Positions 1 through 11,034 of a DNA stretch of 64,000 nt are shown here, one piece after another. The notes under the pieces are model-generated. The model was not told where the DNA came from, searched no databases, and worked only from the letters and a program-made list of their open reading frames with translations. Numbering within the stretch: the first letter of the stretch is position 1; each line of letters starts with the position of its first letter. The translations under genes and the position numbers were made by a program. Where the stretch lies: positions 25,335,708 to 25,399,707 of the forward strand of contig OZ025255.1 of the NCBI GenBank assembly GCA_964019135.1. Direction: 5' to 3'. The stretch comes from Arenicola marina (Eukaryota > Annelida > Polychaeta > Arenicolidae).

Positions 1-375
1 CAGCGTGGCCTTCAGGTGATCCGGATGCAGCGCTCGCATCATCAACTTAAACCTCTTCCGGCGCCGCAGAAAGCTGCCGTTCTCAAACATATCGCCGCAC
101 ATGGGGTGCAGCGCCCAATAGCTGCCCTTCCCCGGGCGGTCTGGCCTGCGGGGAATCTTGATGAAACAGTCATTGAAGGAGAGATTGTGTCTCAGCGAGT
201 TCTGCCAACGCTGAGTGTTTTCCCGGTAATAAGGGAATCTGTCCATGATAAACTTGTAGATTTCAGCCAGAGTCATCATTTTGTCGGCCGCAGTTTGTAT
301 GGCCATGGCTGTCAGTGCTATGTAGGAGTAAGGCGGCTTCTGGTCGCTGTATGTGTTCCTCCCCGGCCGAGGCAT
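1..375 (-). CDS. foxB: FoxB-type forkhead transcription factor, N-terminal 125 codons (partial)
   Basis: The ATG at 375 (read leftward) has A at -3 and opens a frame with no stop to the window edge. The protein starts [20 protein letters not shown], the hallmark N-terminus of FoxB (vertebrate FoxB1/B2, fly fd96Ca/fd96Cb), where the forkhead domain begins about 12 residues from the start. The winged-helix domain covers about residues 13-107. It contains the recognition helix ([18 protein letters not shown]), then the wing ([10 protein letters not shown]), then [18 protein letters not shown]. FoxB proteins are nuclear DNA-binding regulators used in neural and ectodermal patterning. After the domain the protein reads [14 protein letters not shown] before the sequence ends, so the C-terminal part and any Groucho-binding motif lie outside the window. 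No intron interrupts the visible part; FoxB genes are often single-exon. No frameshift or missing key residue is seen. Family assignment is strong; FoxB1/B2 orthology is not meaningful outside vertebrates. Confidence 0.94.
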   Translation of the reverse strand, partial: MPRPGRNTYSDQKPPYSYIALTAMAIQTAADKMMTLAEIYKFIMDRFPYYRENTQRWQNSLRHNLSFNDCFIKIPRRPDRPGKGSYWALHPMCGDMFENGSFLRRRKRFKLMMRALHPDHLKATL

Positions 376-3300
376 CTTTAGGCTGTGGCAGATGTCAGCA
401 CGTCAACATATACATAGACCACGCCAATATCCTGATCACAGATGTGACCTGTAGTGCGGGGAGAGGCGGGTAAACCCCATGGTAATATGTCCATAAAACG
501 TGCCCAACACAGAAATGAACGAGTGTCTATCTAACCCGGCTTTCCAGCTATAGCATATTTTTTGTGGTGAGATCAATAATCTTGATCTCACTTCCCGCTT
601 GGTGTTAGTGATCAATCAGCTCACAGGTTTTGTTTTTAAACTGACCTCTCTATGTAGGCTTCTCACGTCAGATGTTACAAATGTTACCTTTTGCCCTCTT
701 GTCGATGGAATGGGGCAATAGTTTGCGGCTACAAGTTGCGTATTGCCATGCTGAATCCTGTATCTCGTAATATTGTGCACGACAGCGAGGAATCACACAA
801 GAAGGGCATAGATGGATAGAGCTGCTGTACCAGTCCAAGTTTGAAATAAATTAATCCTCTGTTCAAGCGCTTTTTCTTGAAGAAATGCCTAGATTCATGG
901 ATGACTTCTTTGGTTTTTCTCCTGATTTCCTCACTGTCTTTGGTGTTTCAGGGTCTGAAGTCCAAAATAAAAATATCATGAATTGGTGATAATTTTTAAG
1001 AAAAATCCATGTTATTGTTGTTGACGAAGATAATACATGCGAATTGAATACTTTAAACAATGTTAACCCTAAAAAAAATCCAATGATGAATAAATATCAC
1101 ATGATAGAATGGTAAATATCGTAACTATGAACTAGGAAACTAAAACATACAAACAAGTAAAGCGTTTGCAACACTTATGTAGTTTTCAATGTTGCACATT
1201 TATATACGTGTTTATAACGCGCCTCAACGTGTTCAATGCAAGCAAAATATGAATTTAGCACCTGTTTCACGTAACGTGTGAGTCCTCTGCGATAAATGTT
1301 ACATTTTCTCCCTGTATATGTCTATCCTGGTGTAAAAGTGTTCATGCATGTGTCGACGTCATCTCCATGCAGTTAGGGAGCTACTGACCCCGGCCCGGCA
1401 AGTCCCTTCACAGTCAAAGCTTAACTTTGCTACCTTACTTACAAATAGCGCCTTTAACAAAAGTCGCATGCATCTTAGGAAAGCACACAACTCCGTCCAT
1501 CATTCTACCATTCACCCGGGGTATTTTTTTGCTGGCCTTTCTGGCATTCAGGGTCCGCGGTGAATAATATACACAGAGCCTCTCTTTCCATTTAACACAG
1601 GAGGCAATCCAAATAAATAAACTGTTATGATTGCTCGGTTGGTTTTCTTGCCAGCAATGGCCGAAGTCATTGTCAGTGAATGTGATGGCGTAAAAAGTTA
1701 CGTGGCCTCTGACCTTGCAGCTGCGATCTCTGTGGCGACTATGTGGGCTAGGCCGCCCAGGATGGGGTCCAACCCAGGGCCTGTACACGTCCATGGGCCT
1801 ATCGGGCTGCCTTTTCAAAAGTACGGCCATCAATCGCCTTTTCTCACAATTACAGGGGGGGGGAATGGTGTATATATATATACTAACGCTGCGTGGTATC
1901 TCCCGCCCGACAGCCTCTCTCACATCCTACACCTATTCTAACATCTCCTGGGGGTCCCAGAGCCCAGGAGGGGTGCATGCATGCATCGGCTGCAGCTCAC
2001 ACAGCAAAAAAACGGGACGCCTAGAGTAAAGAGTATACGTATAAATAGAGGTACACTGAAGTAAGCGAGGGGTAAAAAAGTCATAGCGCTAAAGGGAGTA
2101 ATGTGCCATTCAAGCGTTGTGACAAGGCCGCTTGATATGTGGCCACGAAGTTACGTAGGCATAAACAAATATATTAGATGTATGTACAAACATACCTGCT
2201 TGCGTCGGGCCTGGGATCGCCATAGAGCAGCCACGGGCAGAATGAAGAGTCGAGCTCAGGTAGGCGGTTTGCGTCACGCCTCGCGACTGACGAGATGTGC
2301 CTCTCGCTTGCTGTTTAACAAGCTCCCTGACCGGAGAATCACTGGGAATTTTTTTCTCCCGTATTTGCGGTGTCGACAGAAGTTACATCCACTTCAAAAC
2401 TGACAGAATTTGTTGCTAGATTTGGTCTGGTTTTGCGCTTGAAATCGACATGCACGTCTCATCAAACCCTGTGACGTAAGATTCGTCAATAAAGGTATCG
2501 TCCAATCACATCGGGCCCCGAAAGCCCTGTGGGCGGAGTCAGCTGTCACGGCGTTCTTCACTGGCAGCCAGCTATGAATCTCATTATCGGCGGAGGCCGG
2601 CTGCTGGCTGGAAGGAGGCTGAGCGCGGTCGGTCGCAGTCGCGAGTGTGGGGTGGCCGGCCAGCCCAGCGACCGACGGTTGGGGCCAGGGCAGGGTGAGG
2701 AAACGGGGGAGGGGGTAGAATGGACGGTCTCTATGGACCGACGACTCCATATGCGCTTGAAGAAAAACATCCGCTAGCGACGCCAAAAACCAACAGGACA
2801 CAGTGGTTACAAAGCCCCAAGCGAGCAAGGGCTCGGCGCAAGCTATTTTTGATGGAAGTATAATGTAATATATATGTATATAAATAGAGAGAGAGAGTGA
2901 CTGCGGTCGCTCCAGATTGGACTGATGCGGCACACACCCTGCTCCTTTCCACACAACACCCGGCCACTAAATATCGCCATCTATTTCACTGGTAAGCAGC
3001 GGCTGACTTGAGGGACTACCAGAGATAGGAATGTTGAATTGGGGCCCACGACAAAGAGATCCTTTGACCGCGCCGGAACACTACTGGCCAAGAAAACATA
3101 TTATCTACACACGGCGCAGGGGACCATCTGCAAATATTAACAAGCCTCAACACAAATCAAACTGCTGGAAGATGATCGTGTTGGTTTTTCCGTCTTTGAG
3201 GTGGGGTCGCTTTTTAGATGCCCTGTCCGTGTTGTAGCTAAAATGGCCGAGGTCGGGGGCAGGGTTTGTATACGAAAAGTTTCCAGTCAGTGAAGCCAAG

Positions 3301-5449
3301 TCAGCCATGTAGACGCAGTTACTCACGCTAGACTTCAGTCGCTTTGCACCAGACACGAGGAGAAACTCGTCACAAAAAAATCTTATTATGATATTGCCAT
3401 TGAATCCCATAACGAAACGATACAGTGAGAGGCTAAGGGACCCAGGGGCGAAGGTAGGTATCTAGTCTTGGGGGGGGGGGCGGAGGGGCTGCAAGGGTGC
3501 GATGCGCAATGGGCTGCAGAGAGGGGTGGAGGGGGCTTTACATCATATGGGGTGCTGAGCGGTATAATGACCTCCTCACCCCTTAGCCTCCTTTTGTAAA
3601 GGCGACGAAATTTTATGAACTTATTGTTAGCCACAAGTGCTTCTCTCACCCTGTCTCAATCACCTACCCTCCCACCCCCCATCCCGTCCCTCCGCCACCA
3701 CCACCACCACCGCCCCCACCTACCCGGCCCACATCCTCTCAGGCCGCATCTCCTATAGACGTTAGTACATGTATACCCCCCCAGGCGGCGTGAGTGAGTT
3801 TGGCGCGATCAGTTTCAATTCGGGGCCCATTCTATACACCGTCAGGTGTGGTGATAGCCCCCACAGCAGCCTAATTGAGCCCAGGTGAGCAGACTGAAGG
3901 TAATGGGATGCGCCCGTGTGTGTGGGTGGGTGGGGCAGTGGGGGGGGGGGGTGAGGAGGGGAGGGTGGACGAGGGTAGAGGTGTGCGAGGGGAGGGTGGG
4001 GTGTGTGTGCGGAGGGCATATAGTTAGTGGGTTGACGGGACGGAGGGGGCGGGGTAATGGGGTGATATGCGTGGTATAGTGGCTGTTTGCGATGGCGAAT
4101 GCCAATTAAACTCTAGTTTTGCCCACACAGGACTCATCGCACGGCCTGTAAAAAAAGAAAAAAAAAGCTCACTGGGGAGTCGTGTTTTTATTCTCCAGAC
4201 TCCCGGAAGAATGCAGCAGGGCGCTGGGCACCCCAGGTACCCCGGGCACCCCGGGCACCCCGTCGCTGACTCCCTTTGATGGGGTTTGCGCTGGTATTTC
4301 GGGGTGAAAATTAAAGGCGGTGTGTTTTTTTGGAGTGAGGCTCGCCTTGCGTTACTGCATGTGGTCACCACAGAAATTCAGTAAATTAATAGGCACAAGC
4401 CGAGTCTATCATGCTACCATCGTCCTATCAATCCGACCCCCTCCCTTCCTCCTCCACGCCCCCCCCCCTCCTTCACCCTCATCCCCACCCACCTCCGACC
4501 CCCCCTGAGTACCCTATACAATGCCCTATACTCTGCGGAGTTGAGTATATACATATAGTCAGAAAGGATAAAGTCCTTTGAAACGAATTCAAGCCCCCCA
4601 CAAGCCGTCGGCTTCCTGTGGTATATTTGTTTTGCAAATAACTACAGCACGGTGCCAATACATAGCAACCCAGGGAGACTACACTATAAGAGGTTCAACA
4701 ATTGACAAATGGAATTACAGGGAATAGCTGGTTGGATAGAGAAAGATAATGCTTGAGTGGCCTTTCATGGCCATGGACACATGACTGTTCTCCACAAGGA
4801 CAGTTTCATGCCTCAGTTGATGACCGGGTTCTCTTTCTCAATGTCATCTCAGTTTCCCATTTTTAATTACTATGTTGTGCCGACGAATGTTTACTGAATG
4901 CTATTTTTAAATCCTTGTTGCCAAAAAAATCATTCAGGACAAGTGATTCACAATTAAACACTACAGACAAAGACCATGAAATTGTTGTTGATTTCTGGAT
5001 ATTGCTTTTTCGGTTAACTATCATGGGATTTAAGCTCTGAACTGGAGAATTAATTGAAGACCAAAGGCTTTCTCCTGAATTGCACTGCATTTTATTTGAC
5101 TGGACAGTTCTGCATGGTAAGCTTTTACCTTTTCAATTGGAACGAGTCAGTGCACCTATATCCTTCGCATTAACCGCACATTTGAAAAAAAAGTAATACG
5201 AATCACAGATTCTCTGTGACATTATCATTCTGAATTATTGATAATAATTACTATATAAATCATATACATGTATATATATATATATATATACATCATAGGT
5301 CCACATTGTTCAGTAGGTTTTCCGCGTTTTGTCCTAGTTTATTTCTGTTGGCATTAAAATACACTTTTTGTAGTACATATATTATATACCTGCCTAAGTA
5401 TGCTCATTGTGGCTGACACCTCGCGAATGTATTCATACGTTAAGTTGGT
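376..5449. other. Non-coding spacer upstream of foxB
   Basis: Presumed 5' UTR, promoter and upstream region of foxB (which reads away to the left), then spacer. No TATA box is convincing next to the start. The open frames in this stretch are short, overlap on both strands and lack recognisable domains. It holds G- and C-runs (3471-3480, 3940-3950, 3675-3720, 4440-4500), a short tandem of CCCCGGGCA type near 4225-4262, and a (TA)10 run at 5271-5290. I see no further gene. Confidence 0.6.
2471..2540. promoter_or_regulatory. Possible promoter-like motif cluster
   Basis: Within 70 bp lie a CRE/ATF-like TGACGTAA (2472-2479), a CCAAT box (CCAATCA, 2502-2508) and a GC-box-like GGGCGGAG (2531-2538). 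The spacing resembles a TATA-less animal promoter. No gene can be recognised on either side, so this may be chance or a distal element of foxB. Confidence 0.2.
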
Positions 5450-6830
5450 TTAAACATATTTTTATTAAGCAATTAGAAATCAGGCAAAGCCTATACAAAT
5501 TCCTCTTGCTGAGGTACGTAGTCACACAACTGTTGAGAATGTAGAAATGTCAAAACTCGTGTAATATAAATTGTAGAACGATAAACTAGGTTATCTAAAC
5601 CAGGGTATCAGTAGTTGTGAACAAAAGGTAAAGTAACTAAATGATTACACACAGGGTCAGTCCGATATACAGCCATGTTATTAACTTTATATAATATGAT
5701 TAGATATCAAAACGTTTACTCTTGGCTATAAACTCGTGGACCGCGACACAAATGTCAGCGTTTACATCAAACGGAAAGTCAGGATTACCGTTTAAAATAG
5801 TCCCGATAGACACTGGAGCCGATAATCTTATTTGCCGCATGAGGGTATCCCGAATGTTACTGTAATGCTTACAAGAGAAAAAATAGTGAACTGCATCTTC
5901 CAGAGCTTCTCCACATGAACACAAGGGGCTATCAATTATATGCATATCATATAGATGCGATTTTAACAAGCTGCAATTCATCCTTATGCGAGCATGTATT
6001 ATATTAATAGAGCGCGAACCCATTGCATAGAGCTTGGTCAGCCTTGTCTGATTTTAGGGCGTTATAGCTCGTCTGAAGGCATATATGTCGCTTAATTGTC
6101 TGGTATCGGCAGGTAGCTCATTCCAAAGTCTTACTGTGCTGGGTAGAAAATATTTATACATTACATTTAACCTTGTTTGAATCGATGTCATATTGAGCGC
6201 ATGGGCATTTCGTAGTTGGTACACAGTTCTGGTGTTAACAGATGGTGGCAGTAGGTTACACAGATAGGGCGGGGCCTTGTAAAACATTTTGTGAAATAAC
6301 ATCAGTTTGGCTCGTTCCCTCCTTTTGGCAAGCGACTCCCACCCCAACTCGTTATAGATCTTGATATGGCTCGTGTACTTAATAGCGCCGCTTACCAAAC
6401 GACCAGCCCTTAACTGTACCGACTCAAGTTTGTCGCTTTCATATTGAGTACATCCGTCCCATATAACACTCTCGTATTCTAAGGTTGGTCTAATAAATGC
6501 TTTATACATAATGTCTAGAGTCTTTCGAGACAGGCGATGACTCAAACGAGCTAGTAAATCAACACGTCTGCTTGCCTTGAGATACATTTCACTAATGTGA
6601 GACGACCAGGTTAATCTTGAGTTCAAGGTAACACCGAGATGTTTACATTCCTTAACGGATTCAATTTTACCATTGCCCATAGTAAGATCAGGCATCGTTG
6701 GACAATCTTTGTTTGATATTTCCATAGATTTGGTCTTAGACGCATTAAATTTAACGTTAAGTTTTGTTGAGTATGCCGTAAACTTGATGTTTGGCAAACT
6801 GTTCCCTTTTTCTGCTATAACCTTAGCCTA
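5450..6830 (-). mobile_element. 5'-truncated non-LTR retrotransposon (LINE) 3' end
   Basis: The element reads leftward. It keeps only the end of ORF2 (reverse-transcriptase thumb and C-terminal domain) and a 3' UTR ending near an AATAAA (minus strand, about 5463-5468). The open frame stops upstream at a TAG at 6828-6830, where similarity to RT also ends, so the rest of RT and the endonuclease are missing. This is the usual result of incomplete target-primed reverse transcription. The clade (CR1/L2/Jockey-like) cannot be settled by eye. No clear target-site duplication was found. Confidence 0.8.
5700..6797 (-). pseudogene. LINE ORF2 C-terminal fragment with one in-frame stop
   Basis: Two open stretches, 6797-6054 (about 247 codons, entered at TTG, no ATG) and 6023-5700 (107 codons), lie in the same frame. 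They are separated by one TAA at 6054-6056 and ten readable codons, so this is one broken frame. Near the start CKHLGVTLNSRLTWSSHI matches the post-palm segment of non-LTR reverse transcriptases, followed by the typical thumb text RPTLEYESVIWDG and LWNELPADTRQL. The second part holds the C-terminal Cys/His knuckle (CSCGEALEDAVHYFFSC) common in animal LINE ORF2 proteins. In an intact element it would act in reverse transcription of LINE RNA at nicked nuclear DNA. This copy lacks the catalytic palm and cannot be active. Confidence 0.85.
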
Positions 6831-7316
6831 TTATCCAAAAAATCTGGTACATTTGCTTGAGTACATAACATATATTACAACGGTGGACACATACATAACG
6901 CCTTAGTTTTATATGATTTATATGATGTACTAGATGATGGCACATAGTTGATTACTACAACCTCTTTGGTCGAGGTAAGGACAGATTGATTTAGCTTTAG
7001 TTGTTACTTAAAAACGTTATGTTTCCATAGAGGGGTAATTTTTAAATTATAAAAACAACTTGAAACAACTATGTTTGATGACATATATCGATTATACTTT
7101 GACCTGATCGACATAAATTTGTTTGGAATAATTAATAGGTCATAGGTCTGAAGAGAAATTCGTCACAACCGAAGTTTGCATCATTGGGCTTCAAGGAGGA
7201 GGAGAATACACGAAATGTTCATAGTTATGAAGAAACACTAAGTTTCTTCACAAATATATGGTGGGCCTAACTCCTTTTAAAGTCTAATTGAATAATAACG
7301 TCTTATGGATTACTTA
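6831..7316. other. Non-coding spacer between LINE and SINE
   Basis: AT-rich unique sequence with no credible open frame or structured RNA. I see no feature in it. Confidence 0.6.
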
Positions 7317-7330
7317 CATTCTCACGTTGA

Positions 7331-7573
7331 TGGTTGTGTATTCAGGACGCTTTAACCACTTTTGGTCATATAGCGTCAATGGGGAAAGGAAGGGAGCGTG
7401 GAGCCATGTCCCCGGGGGTAACCCCCTACTCTTTGCGAAAAAAGGACGTGGGATCTCTATCCTGCGACTACACAGACATGGCCGCAGCGGGGCTCAAACC
7501 ACCGAGCCATGTGCCGTCAGGCCATAGCACTCAAGGCGAGCGCTCTAACCCACTGAGTTATCAGGCCGGCCCT
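7331..7573 (-). mobile_element. tRNA-derived SINE, copy A, with 14-bp target-site duplication
   Basis: Read on the minus strand it opens with a Pol III A box (AACTCAGTGGGTTAGAGCGC) and a degenerate B box (GGTTTGAGCCC). It then carries the body shared with copies B-D (CATGTCTGTGT, GATCCCA, AAAGTGGTTAAAGCGTC) and ends CTGAATACACAACCA. It is flanked by cattctcacgttga (7317-7330) and cattctcaccttga (7574-7587), one mismatch in 14, the expected target-site duplication of a LINE-mobilised SINE. Essentially full length at 243 bp. Confidence 0.93.
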
Positions 7574-7587
7574 CATTCTCACCTTGA

Positions 7588-10500
7588 ACTTTGCGTTATA
7601 AAAGTAACAATTAAGTTCATTCTTTAAAAGTGACTGATAAGCCCAAGGAGAGCAGGGTACTCGTTTCCTGTTATGGTGTTCTTTTCATGTTGTGACGTAC
7701 CATGTCACTATTATAAATAAATAAATAAATATCTATCTATAAAAGTAACATGGGGTGGTTTCTTTGGTCTCTGGTGAGAATAGAAATTTTGCCGTATTTT
7801 TTGTCGTAAAGTTTGTCGTATGTGATATAAAACGACAATTCATCTATAGTTAGAATTCTAGATTTATTCTAGATTTATAATATAGGGCGACCGGCGAAAA
7901 CGTGTTTCCCTAAACGGACAATTGGACGCGCCAACAAGGTAAGAGGCAACGTCTCGGTGTGTGCGATCAATCCGTTATTTATGCTGACCTTACAAGCCAC
8001 ACACAACCCCATTGTGACGTGCCTTGGCCTCAGCAAACATCGCATTCAGTTTATCTATAGGCTACACGGACATCAGACATGCATGAAAAATGTCAAGCCC
8101 TTCGCTTGTCGATTGCTTTCCGACAACATCAATCATAGAAGCCACGACTTCCACCTACAGATATGACGTCACAAAGGCGAGAGCTGCATGTCGGGAACAT
8201 CGCTCGCATTGAACTCAATGTGCCGTGTGAGTGGAAATGAACATCGGGCTACTTATGTTCACAACAGGCCTTTGAAAACAGTCATTCAATAGGATTTCTC
8301 CTTGTCATTTAGACATTTGTGTTCAATATATAAACACATTTACGGATTAATTTAAAGGCGCCCAAATAACATCTTTATTCATGTGGCATAATGAACACAG
8401 TGAACAAAGATGGACCTGCAAGAATCACGTTTTTCTTGTTTAACATAATGCATAGAGTTTTGATGGGAACAGTTTGTAAATGTACAGTTTCGATTGAAAT
8501 AAACTATTGTTGTCTAATAATTGTACGCATAGTTTTACTTAACAAACTAGTTGATACTATTTCATTTCATGGGGAATATGCATGCTGCATATGAAGACAT
8601 TATTATAGTTTATTGTAGACATATTTTTAAAGTACCTGTGTAGTTTATAAAATTTTATTTTAACTGCAAATATGCATGTTGGGAATTAACGCAATGTTAC
8701 GGGTTTATATTATATTTATGAATTTTTTTTTAGTTCGTCCACGTTTATAATTGAGAAATTACTTTCAGAAGGACTTTGTCATCTATATGCATCGCACATT
8801 GTTATCAAGGGAAATATATCGTGCATTAAATATACTGCATTTTACACTTCCACAATAAATCAATCTGAACAGCGAGATCATCCTTGCTAAAATGTATAAT
8901 TATACACTACACATGCATCATAACTAGCATCTCCCGACTTGTGGGGTCATTAGCCTAAGTATCAAAAACTCGTTGTCTATGCACTTATATACACATGTAC
9001 ACAACAAGAAGAGGTCACACAACAAAAATGATGATTGATGCTTCATGCTTGGAGGTCCGGTGAGCGGTCAGGACATGAGGCGGTGAGCGTGGGGAGGGGG
9101 AGAGGGGGGGGGGGGGCGTCCTGTCCTGTCCTGTCAGACCGCACGGGGGCACCTGTAGGCCTTGCTTGGCGGCCGTCACTGTCAGCGCTCTGCAAACTGA
9201 AAAATAAATGTGCTTCTGATGGCCAGCGGTTGGTTTGACCTTGAGAAGGTGACATCTGTCCGGTCGCGGTTAGTAGCTATGGGTAGCGGGCAGGGAAGGA
9301 ACGGGGAGGGGGGGGGCGCTGGTGGGGTGGGGGGGGGGGGAGGGACAGACATCAATTGCTACCTCGTAGTTTTCCCTAACAACGATAAAATCATATACAT
9401 ACATGTTGGTAGTATCTGTAGTGAAAGCGTCGTAGGAAGGCACCGCTACTAACCGACATTATTCGCTATGTATTTCGTCACATTACCCTTAGAATCCCTC
9501 ACACGTTGTTCATCCAATGGCTGTAATGTTTTACTTTAACGTCTCCACGTATTGTAGGATTATGGGTTATCATGGACGGACATATTGAAATATAAACCCA
9601 ATGTTGAGTCCTTGCTTACTACTCACAACGTAGATCCTCTGCTTCACGCCATTATGCCAAGGCATATATTGGTGATGTAATACCAGGCTCCATACTTGGT
9701 GGTCTATCCCGGATCTGTCAGTCTGCAGCTCAGCGTGAGACACGACAGCTCCCAGTTCTCAGCTAACAGCCTTCACAAAATAAACCCCGACGTGACATAC
9801 AAGGCGAATTGTATAAATATAACAGAACATAGTAAGGAGGTACTTTAGGAAGTTGCACAAATAACAAATAAGAAATTCATGTCTACTTAAGAATAACAAA
9901 TAATATTCTATATTTATGAACTAGACACGGAGTGAATAAATTACATATAGTTTGTTTTCCTTTGCAGCTGATATTAATTCAAACGTAACAATGATTATAC
10001 CTTTGTAGATGCTATACTTGAATGTGAATGGAGACAAAGTGATTATTTATAAGTAGTATATCATTTACTGATACATGAGGCAAGATGGGTAATATCACTC
10101 ATTTAATATAAGCTTTTCTGACGTAAATACTTTAATTATTTACTGTTGTATAGCTGTTGCAGGAATGATACGTTTGCACAGAGACATAGCTAACCTTATG
10201 GGTGAACACCTGGCGCAGACATAAAATGCACCGTCAAGTTTCTTGTCTACCGTCAGCCGCTTCTAAAACAAATAAACTCACATCAGTGCACCATCGCCAT
10301 AGCTGGTGTTCAGTGATACGGCAGTGATCCGAGTTGAATGAATGGGGTTCTGCGTCCCTTCACCCCCTAGCTGACACGTCCCCATATCCACCCCGAACCC
10401 GACCCCCCTCCCCCCACTCTCCACTCAGCCTGGTACCCAATTCCCCATCCTCATCGCCCACACCCTTCATCGTGCCCACATTCTTATAACCCCCTCCCCC

Positions 10501-11034
10501 TCCCCTTGCCCGTTGCTCATTCCCTTGCTCATACTCCCGCCCCACCCCTCCCCGCTCCTCTTGACCCCCCACCCCTCCACCCCTATACCCCACCCCACAC
10601 GAGGCCCTTTCACGGATGGATTGGTTATATTACAAGTCGCAGGTGTGACCGCAGCATTAGAGATATATGACCAGCTCGCCCCTCATCTCCCCTCTCCCCC
10701 TCCCCCTCCCCCCTCCCCACCCTCCTGTCTTCACACGCCCCTACTTGTGACCCAGTGTAGGGCGGTCCTCGGCTGCAACCAACAATACCTTCAAAGCTGA
10801 TGGTCCCAATGGCCGTGCGTGTGACGTCACAACGCCATGACAACGAGGCGCGAGGCGACCCAGGCAGTATACGTGCGACCTGGCCCGTTAGAGAGAGTCT
10901 AATTGTCAATTGGTGTATGTCAAGTGCAGTTTTATTGGTGTTCCCAAACGCCCTATTGCCATGATACATGCATTAAGATCACAGACCCGATAGCTGGGGG
11001 TAGGCCTAGCTTTGGTTCCCGGTATATAGAGTAT
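7588..11034. other. Non-coding spacer with homopolymer-rich patches
   Basis: Mostly AT-rich unique sequence. It contains a (ATAA)n run at about 7712-7732 that may be the tail of an unrecognised retroelement, G-runs at 9093-9117 and 9307-9342, a short GTCCT repeat near 9118-9135, and C-rich DNA at 10365-10600 and 10680-10730. Open frames here are short or low complexity; none resembles a known protein. Confidence 0.55.

Noticed and set aside
16-381. Plus-strand open frame of 121 codons at the left edge
   Set aside because: Antisense shadow of the foxB forkhead coding sequence.
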